Shown here: piece by piece, positions 38,068-47,560 of the stretch
Layout of the letters: each line of letters begins with the position of its first letter
Position numbering within the stretch: position 1 is the stretch's first letter
Origin: Cellulophaga sp. HaHaR_3_176
GTDB taxonomy: Bacteria; Bacteroidota; Bacteroidia; Flavobacteriales; Flavobacteriaceae
Direction of reading: 5' to 3'
DNA: 64,000 nucleotides
NCBI RefSeq assembly: GCF_019021925.1
Contig: NZ_CP058990.1
Location: 550,001-614,000, forward strand
The notes under the pieces: model-generated
Seen by the model: only the letters and a program-made list of their open reading frames with translations
Databases searched by the model: none
What the model was told of the DNA's origin: nothing
Position numbers and translations under genes: made by a program

Positions 38068-38343
38068 TAGGTAGTTTGGTAAGATTTGGGACTTCAAAGA
38101 TGCGGCTTAACTACAGTTTTTTATAATAATAGTTGTTAAGTACTCATTTCTGTATATTAAACAGCTTATTTATGATGTTATGTGTTTTTGTGAAAATTTG
38201 TCTAACAATTAACGTTCCTTTTTCTTTTTTGATTTATTACAAGTTATATCATATCATACAAAGAAGTTGTTTTAATACTTGTTCAACTTCATTTTGTCAT
38301 GTTCTTAATAATGTTCGACAAAGTATTTGATTTTTAAATTTTG
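38068..38343. other. Gene-free AT-rich stretch between yidC and mnmA
   Basis: After the yidC terminator about 300 nt carry no convincing gene. One 65-codon open frame (38133-38330) has Cys/Phe-rich, non-protein-like composition. I see no strong hairpin or repeat. The stretch ends in the mnmA promoter box. Confidence 0.6.
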
Positions 38344-38351
38344 TATTTTTG
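38344..38351 (+). promoter_or_regulatory. -7 promoter box (TATTTTTG) for mnmA
   Basis: Exact TAnnTTTG match 18 nt before the ATG at 38370, giving a leader of about 15 nt. Confidence 0.55.
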
Positions 38352-38369
38352 CACTCTTATTTTAAGTAA

Positions 38370-39560
38370 ATGAAAAAAGTTGTAGTAGGCCTTTCTGGTG
38401 GTGTAGATTCGAGTGTAACAGCCTATCTTTTAAAAGAGCAGGGTTACGAGGTGATAGGTCTTTTTATGAAAAATTGGCATGATGATACTGTTACAATATC
38501 TGATGAATGCCCATGGTTAGAAGATAGTAATGATGCTATGATTGTAGCAGATAAATTAGGTATTCCTTTTCAAACCGTAGATTTAAGTACGGATTATAAA
38601 GAACGTATTGTTGATTATATGTTTAATGAATATGAAAGAGGCAGAACACCTAACCCTGATGTTTTATGTAATCGTGAAATAAAATTTGATGTTTTCATGA
38701 AAATTGCAATGCAATTAGGAGCCGATTATGTAGCTACTGGCCATTATTGCAGAAAAGGAACAATATTGAATGATGACGGTACGGAAACATACCAACTATT
38801 AGCAGGTAAAGATGGTAATAAAGATCAGTCTTATTTTTTATGCCAGTTATCGCAAGAACAGCTATCAAAAACGTTATTTCCAATTGGTGATTTACTGAAA
38901 CCTCAAGTACGAGAAATAGCAGCTGCTAATAATTTAATTACAGCAGATAAAAAAGATTCACAAGGTTTGTGTTTTATAGGAAAAGTACGTTTACCTGAGT
39001 TTTTACAACAAAAACTGAAACCTAAAAAAGGTGTAATTGTAGAAGTGCCTTCTACTATCGAAACATATCAAAATATCATTTCTGAATTTTCTTCTAAAAA
39101 TGAAGAATTAGCATATTTTGCTCAAAAGCCAATTTATCATTTAGAAGATGGTAAAGTAGTAGGTGAACATCAAGGGGCTCATTATTTTACAAAAGGACAA
39201 CGAAGAGGTTTAGATGTTGGAGGTACCAAAGAACCTTTATTTGTAATTGAGACAGATGTTGATGAGAATGTAATTTATACAGGCCAAGGTAAAAATCATC
39301 CAGGACTTTATAGAAGAACTTTATTTGTTACGGACGCCGAATTACATTGGGTACGTAAAGATTTAGAATTGAAGGAAGATGAAACAATGGAGGTTTTGGC
39401 ACGTATACGATACCGTCAAGATTTACAGAAAGCAAAATTATATAAAATAGAAGGTGGTTTATATGTAGATTTTGTAGAAAAGCAATCAGCAATAACTGAA
39501 GGTCAGTTTGTGGCTTGGTATTTAAATGATGAGTTGATTGGTTCAGGAGTTATTTCTTAG
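38370..39560 (+). CDS. mnmA: tRNA-specific 2-thiouridylase MnmA
   Basis: A 396-residue enzyme that thiolates U34 of Lys, Glu and Gln tRNAs using ATP and sulfur relayed from a cysteine desulfurase. It has the PP-loop [10 protein letters not shown] (6-15), the nucleophile Cys100 in [12 protein letters not shown] and the second catalytic Cys201 in GLCFIGKV, then a C-terminal beta-barrel with FTKGQRRGL. It begins a plus-strand series: the nitronate monooxygenase-like gene follows after 3 nt and mazG soon after, so these are probably co-transcribed. Confidence 0.95.
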   Translation: MKKVVVGLSGGVDSSVTAYLLKEQGYEVIGLFMKNWHDDTVTISDECPWLEDSNDAMIVADKLGIPFQTVDLSTDYKERIVDYMFNEYERGRTPNPDVLCNREIKFDVFMKIAMQLGADYVATGHYCRKGTILNDDGTETYQLLAGKDGNKDQSYFLCQLSQEQLSKTLFPIGDLLKPQVREIAAANNLITADKKDSQGLCFIGKVRLPEFLQQKLKPKKGVIVEVPSTIETYQNIISEFSSKNEELAYFAQKPIYHLEDGKVVGEHQGAHYFTKGQRRGLDVGGTKEPLFVIETDVDENVIYTGQGKNHPGLYRRTLFVTDAELHWVRKDLELKEDETMEVLARIRYRQDLQKAKLYKIEGGLYVDFVEKQSAITEGQFVAWYLNDELIGSGVIS

Positions 39561-39563
39561 CGT

Positions 39564-40505
39564 ATGCAAAATAGAATTACAGAACTTTTTAAAATTAAGT
39601 ACCCTATAATTCAAGGAGGAATGATTTGGGCTAGTGGTTGGAAACTTGCTTCTGCAGTTTCAAATGCTGGCGGATTAGGCGTTATTGGTGCAGGCTCTAT
39701 GTATCCTGATATTTTGAGAGAGCATATTATAAAATGTCAAAAAGCAACTAATAAACCATTTGCGGTTAACATTCCAATGTTATATCCTGATTTAGATAAA
39801 TTGATGGATATTATTGTAGAATTAAATGTGAAAATAGTTTTTACATCTGCAGGTAACCCAAAAACATGGACATCTTTTTTAAAAGAGAAAGGCATTATAA
39901 TAGTACATGTAGTAAGTAGCTTAAAGTTTGCTTTAAAAGCTCAAGATGCAGGTGTAGATGCTATAGTAGCAGAAGGTTTTGAAGCAGGAGGACATAATGG
40001 GCGTGATGAAACAACAACACTTACTTTAATACCATCTATAAAAAAACACATAAAAATACCTTTAATTGCAGCAGGCGGTATAGCTACAGGTAGTGCTATG
40101 TTGGCTGTTATGGTTTTAGGAGCTGATGGGGTACAGGTAGGGAGCCGTTTTGTAGCAAGTGAAGAGGCTTCTTCACATCAATTATTTAAACAAAAAATAG
40201 TTGAGGCGGTAGAAGGTGATACACATTTAACGTTAAAAGAATTAGCGCCTGTACGTTTACTTAAAAACGAATTCTATAATAGCATTCAAAATTTATATAC
40301 AAAAGGAGCTACAAAAGAAGAGCTTATAGCGTTATTAGGTAGAGCAAGAGCTAAAAAAGGAATGTTTGAAGGTAATATGACCGAAGGTGAATTAGAAATA
40401 GGTCAAGTTTCAGCATTAATTAATGATATAAAACCAGCAAGAAATATCATAGTTGATATGGTAGAAGAGTTTGAAAAGGCTAAACAAATGATTACTTTGC
40501 TTTAG
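39564..40505 (+). CDS. Nitronate monooxygenase / FabK-like flavoprotein
   Basis: A 313-residue TIM-barrel FMN protein. Visible motifs are YPIIQGGMIWASGWKLASAVSNAGGLGVIG (sampled, start at about 14), the catalytic-region EGFEAGGHNGRDE (about 137-149), PLIAAGGIATG (about 165-175) and GADGVQVGSRF (about 184-194). Such enzymes oxidise nitronates, while the FabK branch reduces enoyl-ACP; sequence alone does not decide. It starts 3 nt after mnmA and 31 nt before mazG, in an apparent operon. Confidence 0.85.
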   Translation: MQNRITELFKIKYPIIQGGMIWASGWKLASAVSNAGGLGVIGAGSMYPDILREHIIKCQKATNKPFAVNIPMLYPDLDKLMDIIVELNVKIVFTSAGNPKTWTSFLKEKGIIIVHVVSSLKFALKAQDAGVDAIVAEGFEAGGHNGRDETTTLTLIPSIKKHIKIPLIAAGGIATGSAMLAVMVLGADGVQVGSRFVASEEASSHQLFKQKIVEAVEGDTHLTLKELAPVRLLKNEFYNSIQNLYTKGATKEELIALLGRARAKKGMFEGNMTEGELEIGQVSALINDIKPARNIIVDMVEEFEKAKQMITLL

Positions 40506-40536
40506 TAAAAAATAGCATTTAATAAATTAAAATTAC

Positions 40537-41310
40537 ATGAACTCACGCCAAGATCAATTACAGGCTTTCGATAGATTGTTAACCATAATGGATGAGTTAA
40601 GAGCTCAGTGCCCGTGGGATAAGAAGCAAACTATGCAAACACTTCGTCATTTAACTATTGAAGAAACTTATGAATTAGGAGATGCTATTTTAGATAACGA
40701 TTTAGAAGAAGTTAAAAAAGAACTTGGAGATGTGCTTTTACATATTGTTTTTTATGCAAAAATAGGAAGCGAAACAAATGATTTTGACATCGCAGACGTG
40801 GCTAATGAAATTTGTGAAAAACTAATTCATAGACATCCACATATTTATGGAGATGTAAAAGTAAAAGATGAAGAAGAGGTAAAAAGAAATTGGGAAAAAC
40901 TAAAACTTAAAGAAGGTAAAACTAGTGTTTTAGAGGGCGTGCCAAAAGGGTTGCCAGCTTTAGTTAAAGCAAGTAGAATACAAGAGAAAGTTTCAGGTGT
41001 AGGTTTTGATTGGGAAAAACCAGAACAAGTTTGGGAAAAAGTACAAGAAGAACTAAATGAATTCGAAGCAGAAGTAGAAGCGAACGATACGGATGCTATG
41101 GAGGCTGAATTTGGTGATGTTTTATTCTCTATGATAAATTATGCTAGATATAAAAATATCAATGCTGAAAATGCGCTAGAGCGTACAAATAAAAAATTTA
41201 TAAGTAGGTTTCAATATTTAGAAGCTAAAGCCAAGGGCTTAGGTAAAGAGTTGAAAGATATGACGCTTGCTGAAATGGATATTTTTTGGGAGGAAGCAAA
41301 GAAAAACTAA
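40537..41310 (+). CDS. mazG: Nucleoside triphosphate pyrophosphohydrolase MazG
   Basis: A 257-residue all-alpha NTP pyrophosphohydrolase with two MazG repeats. The first has CPWDKKQTMQTLRHLTIEETYEL (sampled; about 24-46) with metal-binding EETYE and ELGDVLLHIVF (about 63-73). The second has VQEELNEFEAE (about 169-179) and EFGDVLFSMINYAR (about 188-201). It hydrolyses NTPs to NMP and pyrophosphate and cleans nucleotide pools. It appears to be the last gene of the mnmA series, 12 nt from the convergent response regulator. Confidence 0.93.
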   Translation: MNSRQDQLQAFDRLLTIMDELRAQCPWDKKQTMQTLRHLTIEETYELGDAILDNDLEEVKKELGDVLLHIVFYAKIGSETNDFDIADVANEICEKLIHRHPHIYGDVKVKDEEEVKRNWEKLKLKEGKTSVLEGVPKGLPALVKASRIQEKVSGVGFDWEKPEQVWEKVQEELNEFEAEVEANDTDAMEAEFGDVLFSMINYARYKNINAENALERTNKKFISRFQYLEAKAKGLGKELKDMTLAEMDIFWEEAKKN

Positions 41311-41321
41311 TTTTCAGTTAA

Positions 41322-41723
41322 TTATTTGGTTCCATTTATCAAATTAGCCAACTCTTTTGGCATAATGGGTTTCAGTAAATAATCAGATATAGCGCTAATG
41401 TTTTTTGCTCTTTTTACGTCAGCTTCATCTATAGATGAAGAAACCATGTAAATAGTTATTTTTTTACCAACAGACGGCTTTAGTTTAATATATTCTTCCA
41501 TAAACTCAAATCCATCCATTATGGGCATGTTTATATCTAGAAAAATAACATCAGGAATATTTTCATTTTTATTTAAGTTTTCTATAAAAAACTCAAGGGC
41601 TTCTTCTCCATTAGAAAAAGTGATGATTTTGTTCGTCAATTTATTTACTTTCACAGCTCTTTTAACTGCATACTTATAAATATCATCATCATCAATTACA
41701 CATAAAAGGTTGGTTGTTTTCAT
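41322..41723 (-). CDS. Single-domain response regulator
   Basis: A 133-residue CheY-like receiver without output domain. The acidic pocket is DDDD (11-14), the phospho-acceptor is Asp63 in FLDINMP, followed by the conserved signalling Ser in MVSSS (93-97) and Lys118 in LLKPI. The DINMPxMDGFEF motif is typical of Bacteroidota CheY-like proteins that follow hybrid or orphan histidine kinases. No kinase is adjacent; the nearest is the orphan HisKA_2 kinase at 51516. It is convergent with mazG. Its own promoter region is AT-rich with no clear -7 box. Confidence 0.9.
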   Translation of the reverse strand: MKTTNLLCVIDDDDIYKYAVKRAVKVNKLTNKIITFSNGEEALEFFIENLNKNENIPDVIFLDINMPIMDGFEFMEEYIKLKPSVGKKITIYMVSSSIDEADVKRAKNISAISDYLLKPIMPKELANLINGTK

Positions 41724-41897
41724 GTTTTTGTGTTTTAAAGAAAACTATTTAATGAAAAATTAATTGTATAAATTTTAGTATTATATATAAATTAATTTTT
41801 TGTAGTATAAAGCTTACTTACTTGGTTTTTTAATATAACGCTCAAATTATCTCTTTACGTATATTTTAGATAGTGTTTTCTTTTGATGTTTTAATTT

Positions 41898-41929
41898 TTG
41901 TCGTTTAAAAATGTAAAAGGCTATCTTTG
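41898..41929 (+). promoter_or_regulatory. Promoter of the MATE exporter gene
   Basis: TTG at 41898-41900, a 21-nt spacer and TATCTTTG at 41922-41929, an exact -7 box; leader of about 20 nt to the start at 41953. Confidence 0.6.
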
Positions 41930-41952
41930 CCGTCTTTTAATTTACTATTATT

Positions 41953-43329
41953 TTGTTTCAACAATACACTAAAGAATTTCGTTACAATTTAACCTTAGCA
42001 ATACCCGTAATCATGGGAATGTTAGGTCATACTTTTGTTCAATTTGCTGATAATATAATGGTGGGGCAATTAGGTACAGCTGAACTCGCAGCAGTATCAT
42101 TAGGCAATAGTTTTGTTTTTGTAGCAATGTCTTTAGGTATAGGTTTTTCGACTGCTATAACGCCATTAGTAGCAGAAGCAGATGCATCGGGTAATGTTGC
42201 AAATGGTAAAAGTGCGTTAAAACATGGCCTGTTTTTATGTACAATTTTAGGGCTTGCATTATTTGGAATAATTTTTTTAGCTAAACCTTTAATGTATATG
42301 ATGAAACAACCTGTAGAGGTTGTTGATTTAGCAATGCCATATTTAGATTTAGTAGCCTTTTCTTTAGTTCCTCTAATTATTTTTCAAGCATTTAAACAGT
42401 TCTCAGAAGGGTTGTCACAAACTACATACCCGATGTACGCTACCGTAGTAGCTAATGTGATTAATATCATTTTAAACTATTTATTAATATTTGGAAATTT
42501 AGGCTTTCCGAAAATGGGTATAGTTGGTGCCGCAATTGGAACGCTAGTATCGAGGGTTGTTATGGTATTCTTTATATGGTATCTTTTAAAAAGTAAAAGC
42601 AAATTTCACGAATACGTTACAGGCTTTAATTTTAAAGTTATAGAAGCCAAAGTTGTAGAAAAAATTATGAGTTTAGGCTTTCCTTCAGCATTACAAATGT
42701 TTTTTGAAGTTGCTATTTTCACATCTGCAGTTTGGTTAAGTGGTGTTTTAGGTAAAAATCATCAAGCAGCAAACCAAATAGCATTAAATCTATCGAGCAT
42801 GACATTTATGGTTGGTATGGGTTTAGGCGTTGCGGCAATGGTTCGTGTTGGAAACCAAAAAGGTTTAAATAATTTTAAAGAATTGAAAAGAATTGCAGTT
42901 TCAATATTTTTACTGACTTTTATTCTCGAAATAATTTTTGCAGCCATTTTTTATATATTTAATTATTGGCTGCCTACTTTATATTTAGATGTAAACGATG
43001 TTGCCAATCAAGTAGATAATTCTGAAGTGATATTTATAGCAGCTCAATTATTAATTGTAGCTGCGGTTTTTCAAATTTCAGACGGATTACAGGTCGTTAT
43101 TTTAGGAGCTCTAAGAGGTGTACAAGATGTTATTATACCAACTATTATAACATTTATTGCGTATTGGCTTATTGGTTTTCCGACGAGTTATTATTTATGT
43201 TTATATACAGAATATGAAAGCCAAGGTATTTGGATTGGTTTATTGGCGGGTTTAACAGCATCAGCAATTATGTTGTATATCCGATTTAGTTATTTAACAA
43301 AAAAAATGATAGATAATAAATTGACTTAA
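41953..43329 (+). CDS. MATE family efflux transporter
   Basis: A 458-residue protein with twelve membrane helices in two homologous halves. The opening (LAIPVIMGMLGHTFVQFADNIMVGQLG, sampled; about 14-40) and GFPSALQMFFEVAIF (about 243-257) are the matching first helices of the two halves. MATE proteins export drugs or metabolites by Na+ or H+ antiport. No ATG lies near the 5' end of the frame, so the start is probably the TTG at 41953, about 20 nt after the predicted transcription start. The substrate is unknown. Confidence 0.9.
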   Translation: MFQQYTKEFRYNLTLAIPVIMGMLGHTFVQFADNIMVGQLGTAELAAVSLGNSFVFVAMSLGIGFSTAITPLVAEADASGNVANGKSALKHGLFLCTILGLALFGIIFLAKPLMYMMKQPVEVVDLAMPYLDLVAFSLVPLIIFQAFKQFSEGLSQTTYPMYATVVANVINIILNYLLIFGNLGFPKMGIVGAAIGTLVSRVVMVFFIWYLLKSKSKFHEYVTGFNFKVIEAKVVEKIMSLGFPSALQMFFEVAIFTSAVWLSGVLGKNHQAANQIALNLSSMTFMVGMGLGVAAMVRVGNQKGLNNFKELKRIAVSIFLLTFILEIIFAAIFYIFNYWLPTLYLDVNDVANQVDNSEVIFIAAQLLIVAAVFQISDGLQVVILGALRGVQDVIIPTIITFIAYWLIGFPTSYYLCLYTEYESQGIWIGLLAGLTASAIMLYIRFSYLTKKMIDNKLT

Positions 43330-43393
43330 AATTGAAAAATTCAGATTAAGTCAGCTACATAAAATAATTTTAATTTTAGAAAAAATATACAAT

Positions 43394-43621
43394 ATGGAAT
43401 TTCCTAAATTTTTATTAGGTGATAATACAGATTACCCAACAGCTATTTTTGTTGTACACACAGATTATCCTAGATTTATAATTAATTTAGAGAATGATGA
43501 AGTAGAATGGTTAGAAGATTTTACGAAAGAAGATGAAGAAGAACTTGAAGCAGAGGCAGAAAACCTTATTGAATTAGCAACAGAGTTTTACGATAGAGAA
43601 GTAGGTAGATATGAAGAATAA
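43394..43621 (+). CDS. Hypothetical acidic small protein (75 aa)
   Basis: A 75-residue soluble protein with a beta-rich first half (FPKFLLGDNTDYPTAIFVVH) and a very acidic helical second half (EDEEELEAEAENLIELATEFYD). I recognise it as a common conserved small protein of Flavobacteria but know no function or Pfam name. It ends 5 nt before the PAP2 gene and probably shares its mRNA. Confidence 0.72.
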   Translation: MEFPKFLLGDNTDYPTAIFVVHTDYPRFIINLENDEVEWLEDFTKEDEEELEAEAENLIELATEFYDREVGRYEE

Positions 43622-43626
43622 ATAAT

Positions 43627-44196
43627 ATGTTAGAAGAATTAGTACAATACGATAAGCAGCTTTTTCTTTTTCTTAATAATTTAGGTACTCCTACTTGGGA
43701 TAGTTTTTGGTTGTTTATAACCAATAAATTTTCTTCAATTCCATTATATATAGTTTTGGCTATATTGTTTTATAAATCATACGGTTTTAAAAAAACAATA
43801 GCAGTGTTGGTTACTATAGCGCTTTTAATAACAGTTACAGATCAGCTAGCCAATTTTTTTAAATATGGAGTTCAGCGTTTAAGACCATGTCATGATATTG
43901 AAGTAAATTCATTAATGAGGTTAGTTAAACAATCTTGTGGAGGTCAATTTGGTTATTTTTCAGCGCATGCAGCAAATTCTTTTGCTGTAGCTTTTTTCTT
44001 TACTAAATTTTTAAATAAAAAAATAAAATATATAAGATTTTTATTACTCTCATGGGCAGTGTTAGTAGCATATAGCCGTATTTATATTGGTGTTCATTTT
44101 CCTTTAGATGTTATTTCAGGGGCACTAATTGGCTCAGTGTTTAGCTGGTTATTTGCAAAGTTGTATATATTTGCAACTTATCGATTTAGTTTATGA
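43627..44196 (+). CDS. PAP2 family phosphatase
   Basis: A 189-residue integral membrane phosphatase. The three family motifs are present: Lys79-x6-Arg86-Pro87, SAHAAN with His114, and SRIYIGVHFPLD with Arg151, His157 and Asp161. Such enzymes dephosphorylate lipid phosphates, for example phosphatidate, undecaprenyl pyrophosphate or phosphatidylglycerol phosphate. The ATG of the next gene overlaps its stop (ATGA), a coupling with an ArnT-like glycosyltransferase that suggests work on lipid-linked substrates. Confidence 0.92.
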   Translation: MLEELVQYDKQLFLFLNNLGTPTWDSFWLFITNKFSSIPLYIVLAILFYKSYGFKKTIAVLVTIALLITVTDQLANFFKYGVQRLRPCHDIEVNSLMRLVKQSCGGQFGYFSAHAANSFAVAFFFTKFLNKKIKYIRFLLLSWAVLVAYSRIYIGVHFPLDVISGALIGSVFSWLFAKLYIFATYRFSL

Positions 44197-45842
44197 TATC
44201 TAATACTAGATATTGCTTTTTACTTTTCTTATTAGCGATAGTCTATTTCGCAGGAATTTTCTTAGAGTTATTTGAAAATGGTTCAGCACGTTATGCTGTT
44301 ATTGCGATGGAAATCGTTCAGACAGAAAATTTTTTTAGTTCATTTTCAGATGTAGCAAATTTCTGGAATGAAGCACCATTGCATTACTGGTTGGCAGCTT
44401 TATCTTTTAAAGTATTTGGGATAAATGATTGGGCATATCGATTACCAGGTGTATTGGCGGTTTTTTTAGGAGCATATAGTACGTGTGGCTTAGGTAAAAT
44501 ACTATATAATAAAAATGTAGGTAAATTATCAGCTCTTATTTTTTTAACATCTCAAACCATTCTATTTTCTATTTTAGATGTTAAAGTAAATGTGCTTTTG
44601 ACGGGTTTTGTTATCTTTTCTGTTTGGCACTTTGTAGCGTATATAAATACTAGCAATTTTAAAAACATAATATTAGCATCTATAGGTGCAGCTCTTGCTT
44701 TTTCTACAAAAGGTTTGCTGGGTGTAGTATTAATATTATTACCTATAATATGCCATTTATTATATTCTAAAAAATGGGAAAGTATATTTGACTTTAAATT
44801 TTTAATAGGGGTTGTGTTATTCTCAGCTTCAATAATACCTGTCTTGTATGTTTTTTGTCATATTTACATAGAAGATAAGAGTGTAGCGAATTTTATGCAT
44901 ATCTTATTTTATTCTTTTCAAAATCAATTTTTTAATACTATGACTAGCCCTAATTTAAAAGTAGGGGATACTAATTACTTATTTATAGCATATAAGTTTT
45001 TTGCGGTTTTTTTACCTTGGTCTTTTATTGCTTTTGCCGCATTTTATACAAGGTTTAGAACGCTACTTAAACTAAAGTTTAAGTTTAATTCTAAATACGA
45101 GTTTTTGACATTGGGTGGCTTTGTTTTATTTGTTCTCTTAATTCTAATTACAGGCTTAGATTTATTATATTATATATGCATTATTATACCATTATGTTCA
45201 ATTGTTTCAGCATCTTACCTACATAGTTTAAACGTTTTTATTAAAGATTCAACAATAAAACTTTTCTTGGGTATTCAATATTTTTTATTAGGAATAGTGT
45301 TTATAATAACTACTTTAATTTGTTTTTACGTTTTTAAATTTACAGGTACAACACCTTATATTGTCTATATTATATCAGGTATTATAACTATTTATTTTAC
45401 TTTAAAACAAGAATCTTATGCACTACGAATCATAACAATTTCTGTTTCAACGTCTTTATTATTGAATGTTATAATGAATTATCACTTTTATCCTAGTTTA
45501 TTAAAATATCAAGCAGGTTCATCTATGTCTAAGATTATTGAACAAGAAGAGGTGCCTACTACTGAAATTTATAAAATAAATAAAGAGGAAACTTGGTCAT
45601 TAGACTTCTATAATCAGAATAAGGTTAAATATGTTACTGTAGAAAATCTAAAATCAAAAAATATAACATGGGTTTATGCAACTGAGCAAGATTTAATAGA
45701 GCTGCGGAATGCTGGTTTTGATTGGAATATTCAGAAAAGTGTGGATGATTATAATGCTTCAAAATCATTATATACTTTTTTAAATACTATAAGTAGAAAA
45801 AAAGCACTCACTAAAAAATACTTAGTACACCTTTTTTATTAA
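44193..45842 (+). CDS. ArnT-like glycosyltransferase (GT-C fold)
   Basis: A 549-residue protein with about eleven or twelve membrane helices. The N-terminal region carries an acidic residue pair in LELFENGSARYAVIAMEIV (sampled; about 22-40), NEAPLHYWLAA (about 58-68), and INDWAYRLPGVLAV, all typical of ArnT/PMT family enzymes that use lipid-phosphate sugars as donors and modify lipid A or proteins outside the cytoplasm. The C-terminal part (about 445-549) is a small soluble domain. It overlaps the PAP2 gene by 4 nt. The acceptor is unknown. Confidence 0.85.
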   Translation: MISNTRYCFLLFLLAIVYFAGIFLELFENGSARYAVIAMEIVQTENFFSSFSDVANFWNEAPLHYWLAALSFKVFGINDWAYRLPGVLAVFLGAYSTCGLGKILYNKNVGKLSALIFLTSQTILFSILDVKVNVLLTGFVIFSVWHFVAYINTSNFKNIILASIGAALAFSTKGLLGVVLILLPIICHLLYSKKWESIFDFKFLIGVVLFSASIIPVLYVFCHIYIEDKSVANFMHILFYSFQNQFFNTMTSPNLKVGDTNYLFIAYKFFAVFLPWSFIAFAAFYTRFRTLLKLKFKFNSKYEFLTLGGFVLFVLLILITGLDLLYYICIIIPLCSIVSASYLHSLNVFIKDSTIKLFLGIQYFLLGIVFIITTLICFYVFKFTGTTPYIVYIISGIITIYFTLKQESYALRIITISVSTSLLLNVIMNYHFYPSLLKYQAGSSMSKIIEQEEVPTTEIYKINKEETWSLDFYNQNKVKYVTVENLKSKNITWVYATEQDLIELRNAGFDWNIQKSVDDYNASKSLYTFLNTISRKKALTKKYLVHLFY

Positions 45843-45845
45843 CAA

Positions 45846-46925
45846 CTACAATTTCTTATATCTCTCTAATAAAATTTCAGCGGCTACAAATGGAGAGATT
45901 TGTGAAGTTATTACCTTACCTAAAAGAACATCAAGCTGTTTTTGAATTTCTTTATTTTGATAAAAATTAGTTTTCAACTGGTTTTCGATAGTTTGTATCA
46001 ACCAATATCTGTTTTGTTCTTTTCTTTTTTTACTTATAAATGAATTTGTTTCTTTTAAAAAGGTTTCAACAGTTTCCCAAATATCGTTTATACCATTTTT
46101 TTCGATAGCAGAGCATTGTAACACTTTTGGTGTCCAACCATTTTCTTTTGGCGGATATAAGTGCAAGGCTCTTGTAAATTCTATTTTTGCATTTTTGGCA
46201 GCTTGTATATTGGCTCCATCTGCTTTGTTTACAGCTATAGCATCAGCCATTTCCATAATACCTCTTTTGATACCCTGTAACTCATCACCAGCACCAGAAA
46301 GCTTTAAAAGAAGAAAAAAATCAACCATACTGTGTACAGCAGTTTCACTTTGTCCAACTCCAACGGTTTCAATAAGAATTATATTATAACCTGCAGCTTC
46401 ACATAAAATTATAGTTTCTCTAGTTTTTCGAGCTACACCTCCTAAAGTTAACCCCGATGGTGATGGCCTAATGAAAGCATTTTCATCTTTAACTAAAGAC
46501 TCCATTCGTGTCTTGTCACCTAAAATACTTCCTTTACTTAATGAGCTGGTTGGGTCTACTGCTAAAACAGCTACCTTTTTTCCTTTAGCAGTTAATAATT
46601 TTCCAAAAGCTTCGATAAAGGTGCTTTTTCCAACACCTGGTACTCCTGTAATACCTATTCTAATCGTTTTATTTTGATGCTTTAAGCAAGATTCAATTAT
46701 TTCATTAGCCTTTTTTAAATGTAATGAGTTGGTACTTTCAATTAATGTAATAGCTCTGCTTAAAGATGCTTTGTTATTTGCAAATATTCCGAGACTTAGT
46801 TCTTTTGCTGTTGGTTGTTTTTTTCTTGATAATTGAATTTTCGAGATACTTTTTTCCCCTAAAGTATGAGCGGAGTTAATACCATCTTTTTCTTCTAATG
46901 TAGATTTTTTTTCAGATTTTTTCAA
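45846..46925 (-). CDS. meaB: Methylmalonyl-CoA mutase-associated GTPase MeaB
   Basis: A 359-residue G3E-type GTPase that protects and loads adenosylcobalamin for methylmalonyl-CoA mutase. Its P-loop is GITGVPGVGKSTF (about 97-109), followed by AVDPTSSLSKGSILGDKTRM (about 133-152), the switch region ETVGVGQSE (about 188-196) and the guanine-specific NKAD (about 233-236). There is no ATG near the N-terminus; the frame opens with TTG at 46925. It is convergent with the glycosyltransferase gene. A PduO-type adenosyltransferase elsewhere in the window fits the same pathway. The mutase itself is not here. Confidence 0.93.
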   Translation of the reverse strand: MKKSEKKSTLEEKDGINSAHTLGEKSISKIQLSRKKQPTAKELSLGIFANNKASLSRAITLIESTNSLHLKKANEIIESCLKHQNKTIRIGITGVPGVGKSTFIEAFGKLLTAKGKKVAVLAVDPTSSLSKGSILGDKTRMESLVKDENAFIRPSPSGLTLGGVARKTRETIILCEAAGYNIILIETVGVGQSETAVHSMVDFFLLLKLSGAGDELQGIKRGIMEMADAIAVNKADGANIQAAKNAKIEFTRALHLYPPKENGWTPKVLQCSAIEKNGINDIWETVETFLKETNSFISKKRKEQNRYWLIQTIENQLKTNFYQNKEIQKQLDVLLGKVITSQISPFVAAEILLERYKKL

Positions 46926-47072
46926 AAGATAGAAACTAGTTAAATTGAAAATTAATAATTTTTAAGAAACATTCACACAAATTTAATAATTCATTTTTCC
47001 AATCTTGTTTTTCTATCACTATATTAAACTTTTTAATTAAAAACACTGTAATTACTATAAATAATAAAAATT

Positions 47073-47498
47073 ATGAAAACAATATTTGAGTCGAGTGCGA
47101 CTAATACAGGAGGTAGAAGCGGTCATGTAACTAGTGATGGAGGTCTTATAGATTTAGATGTTAAGATGCCTAATGGTAAAGATAACATAGAAGAAAAATA
47201 TACAAATCCAGAGCAACTTTTTGCGGCAGCCTATTCTACTTGTTTTGCAGGAGCTTTGCAAGCTGTAGCAAAAGATTATGGAGTTGATGATTTGGGAGAC
47301 TTTAGTGTAACTGCGGTAATAGGTTTCGTAAAAGATGAAGATGGTTTTAATATTGAAGCTACTTTAGATTCGTATTTACCAACAGTAAATAAAGAAAAAG
47401 GGGAGGAGCTTATAAATGCAGCACACGAAATTTGCCCATACAGTAAAGCTACTCAAGACAATATTACAGTAACACTAAATTTACTATTAGAAGAATAA
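47073..47498 (+). CDS. Organic hydroperoxide resistance protein (Ohr, OsmC family)
   Basis: A 141-residue thiol peroxidase of the Ohr branch. The two redox cysteines are Cys57 in YSTCFAGAL and Cys121 in HEICPYSKAT, and the partner residues of the active site are Arg15 (GGRSGHV) and the Glu of NPEQLF. It reduces organic hydroperoxides, probably with lipoyl proteins as electron source. No OhrR-type regulator is nearby and the promoter is AT-rich without a clear operator. It ends at a bidirectional terminator shared with galM. Confidence 0.93.
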   Translation: MKTIFESSATNTGGRSGHVTSDGGLIDLDVKMPNGKDNIEEKYTNPEQLFAAAYSTCFAGALQAVAKDYGVDDLGDFSVTAVIGFVKDEDGFNIEATLDSYLPTVNKEKGEELINAAHEICPYSKATQDNITVTLNLLLEE

Positions 47499-47520
47499 TT
47501 TGTTTTGATTGTTAATTCTG

Positions 47521-47556
47521 AAAAGCCAAATGCTTATAAAGCATTTGGCTTTTTAA
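47521..47556. terminator. Bidirectional terminator between ohr and galM
   Basis: A perfect 15-bp inverted repeat (47521-47535 and 47539-47553, loop ATA) with flanking A and T runs between convergent genes. Confidence 0.92.
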
Positions 47557-47560
47557 TTTT

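Noticed and set aside
38133..38330. 65-codon open frame between yidC and mnmA
   Set aside because: Cys/Phe-rich composition with no family resemblance; it fills an AT-rich gap and has no promoter or coupling to neighbours.
41755..41815. AAAATTAATT ... AATTAATTTT inverted repeat before the MATE and response-regulator genes
   Set aside because: Pure A/T sequence in an AT-rich gap; such symmetry is expected by chance.
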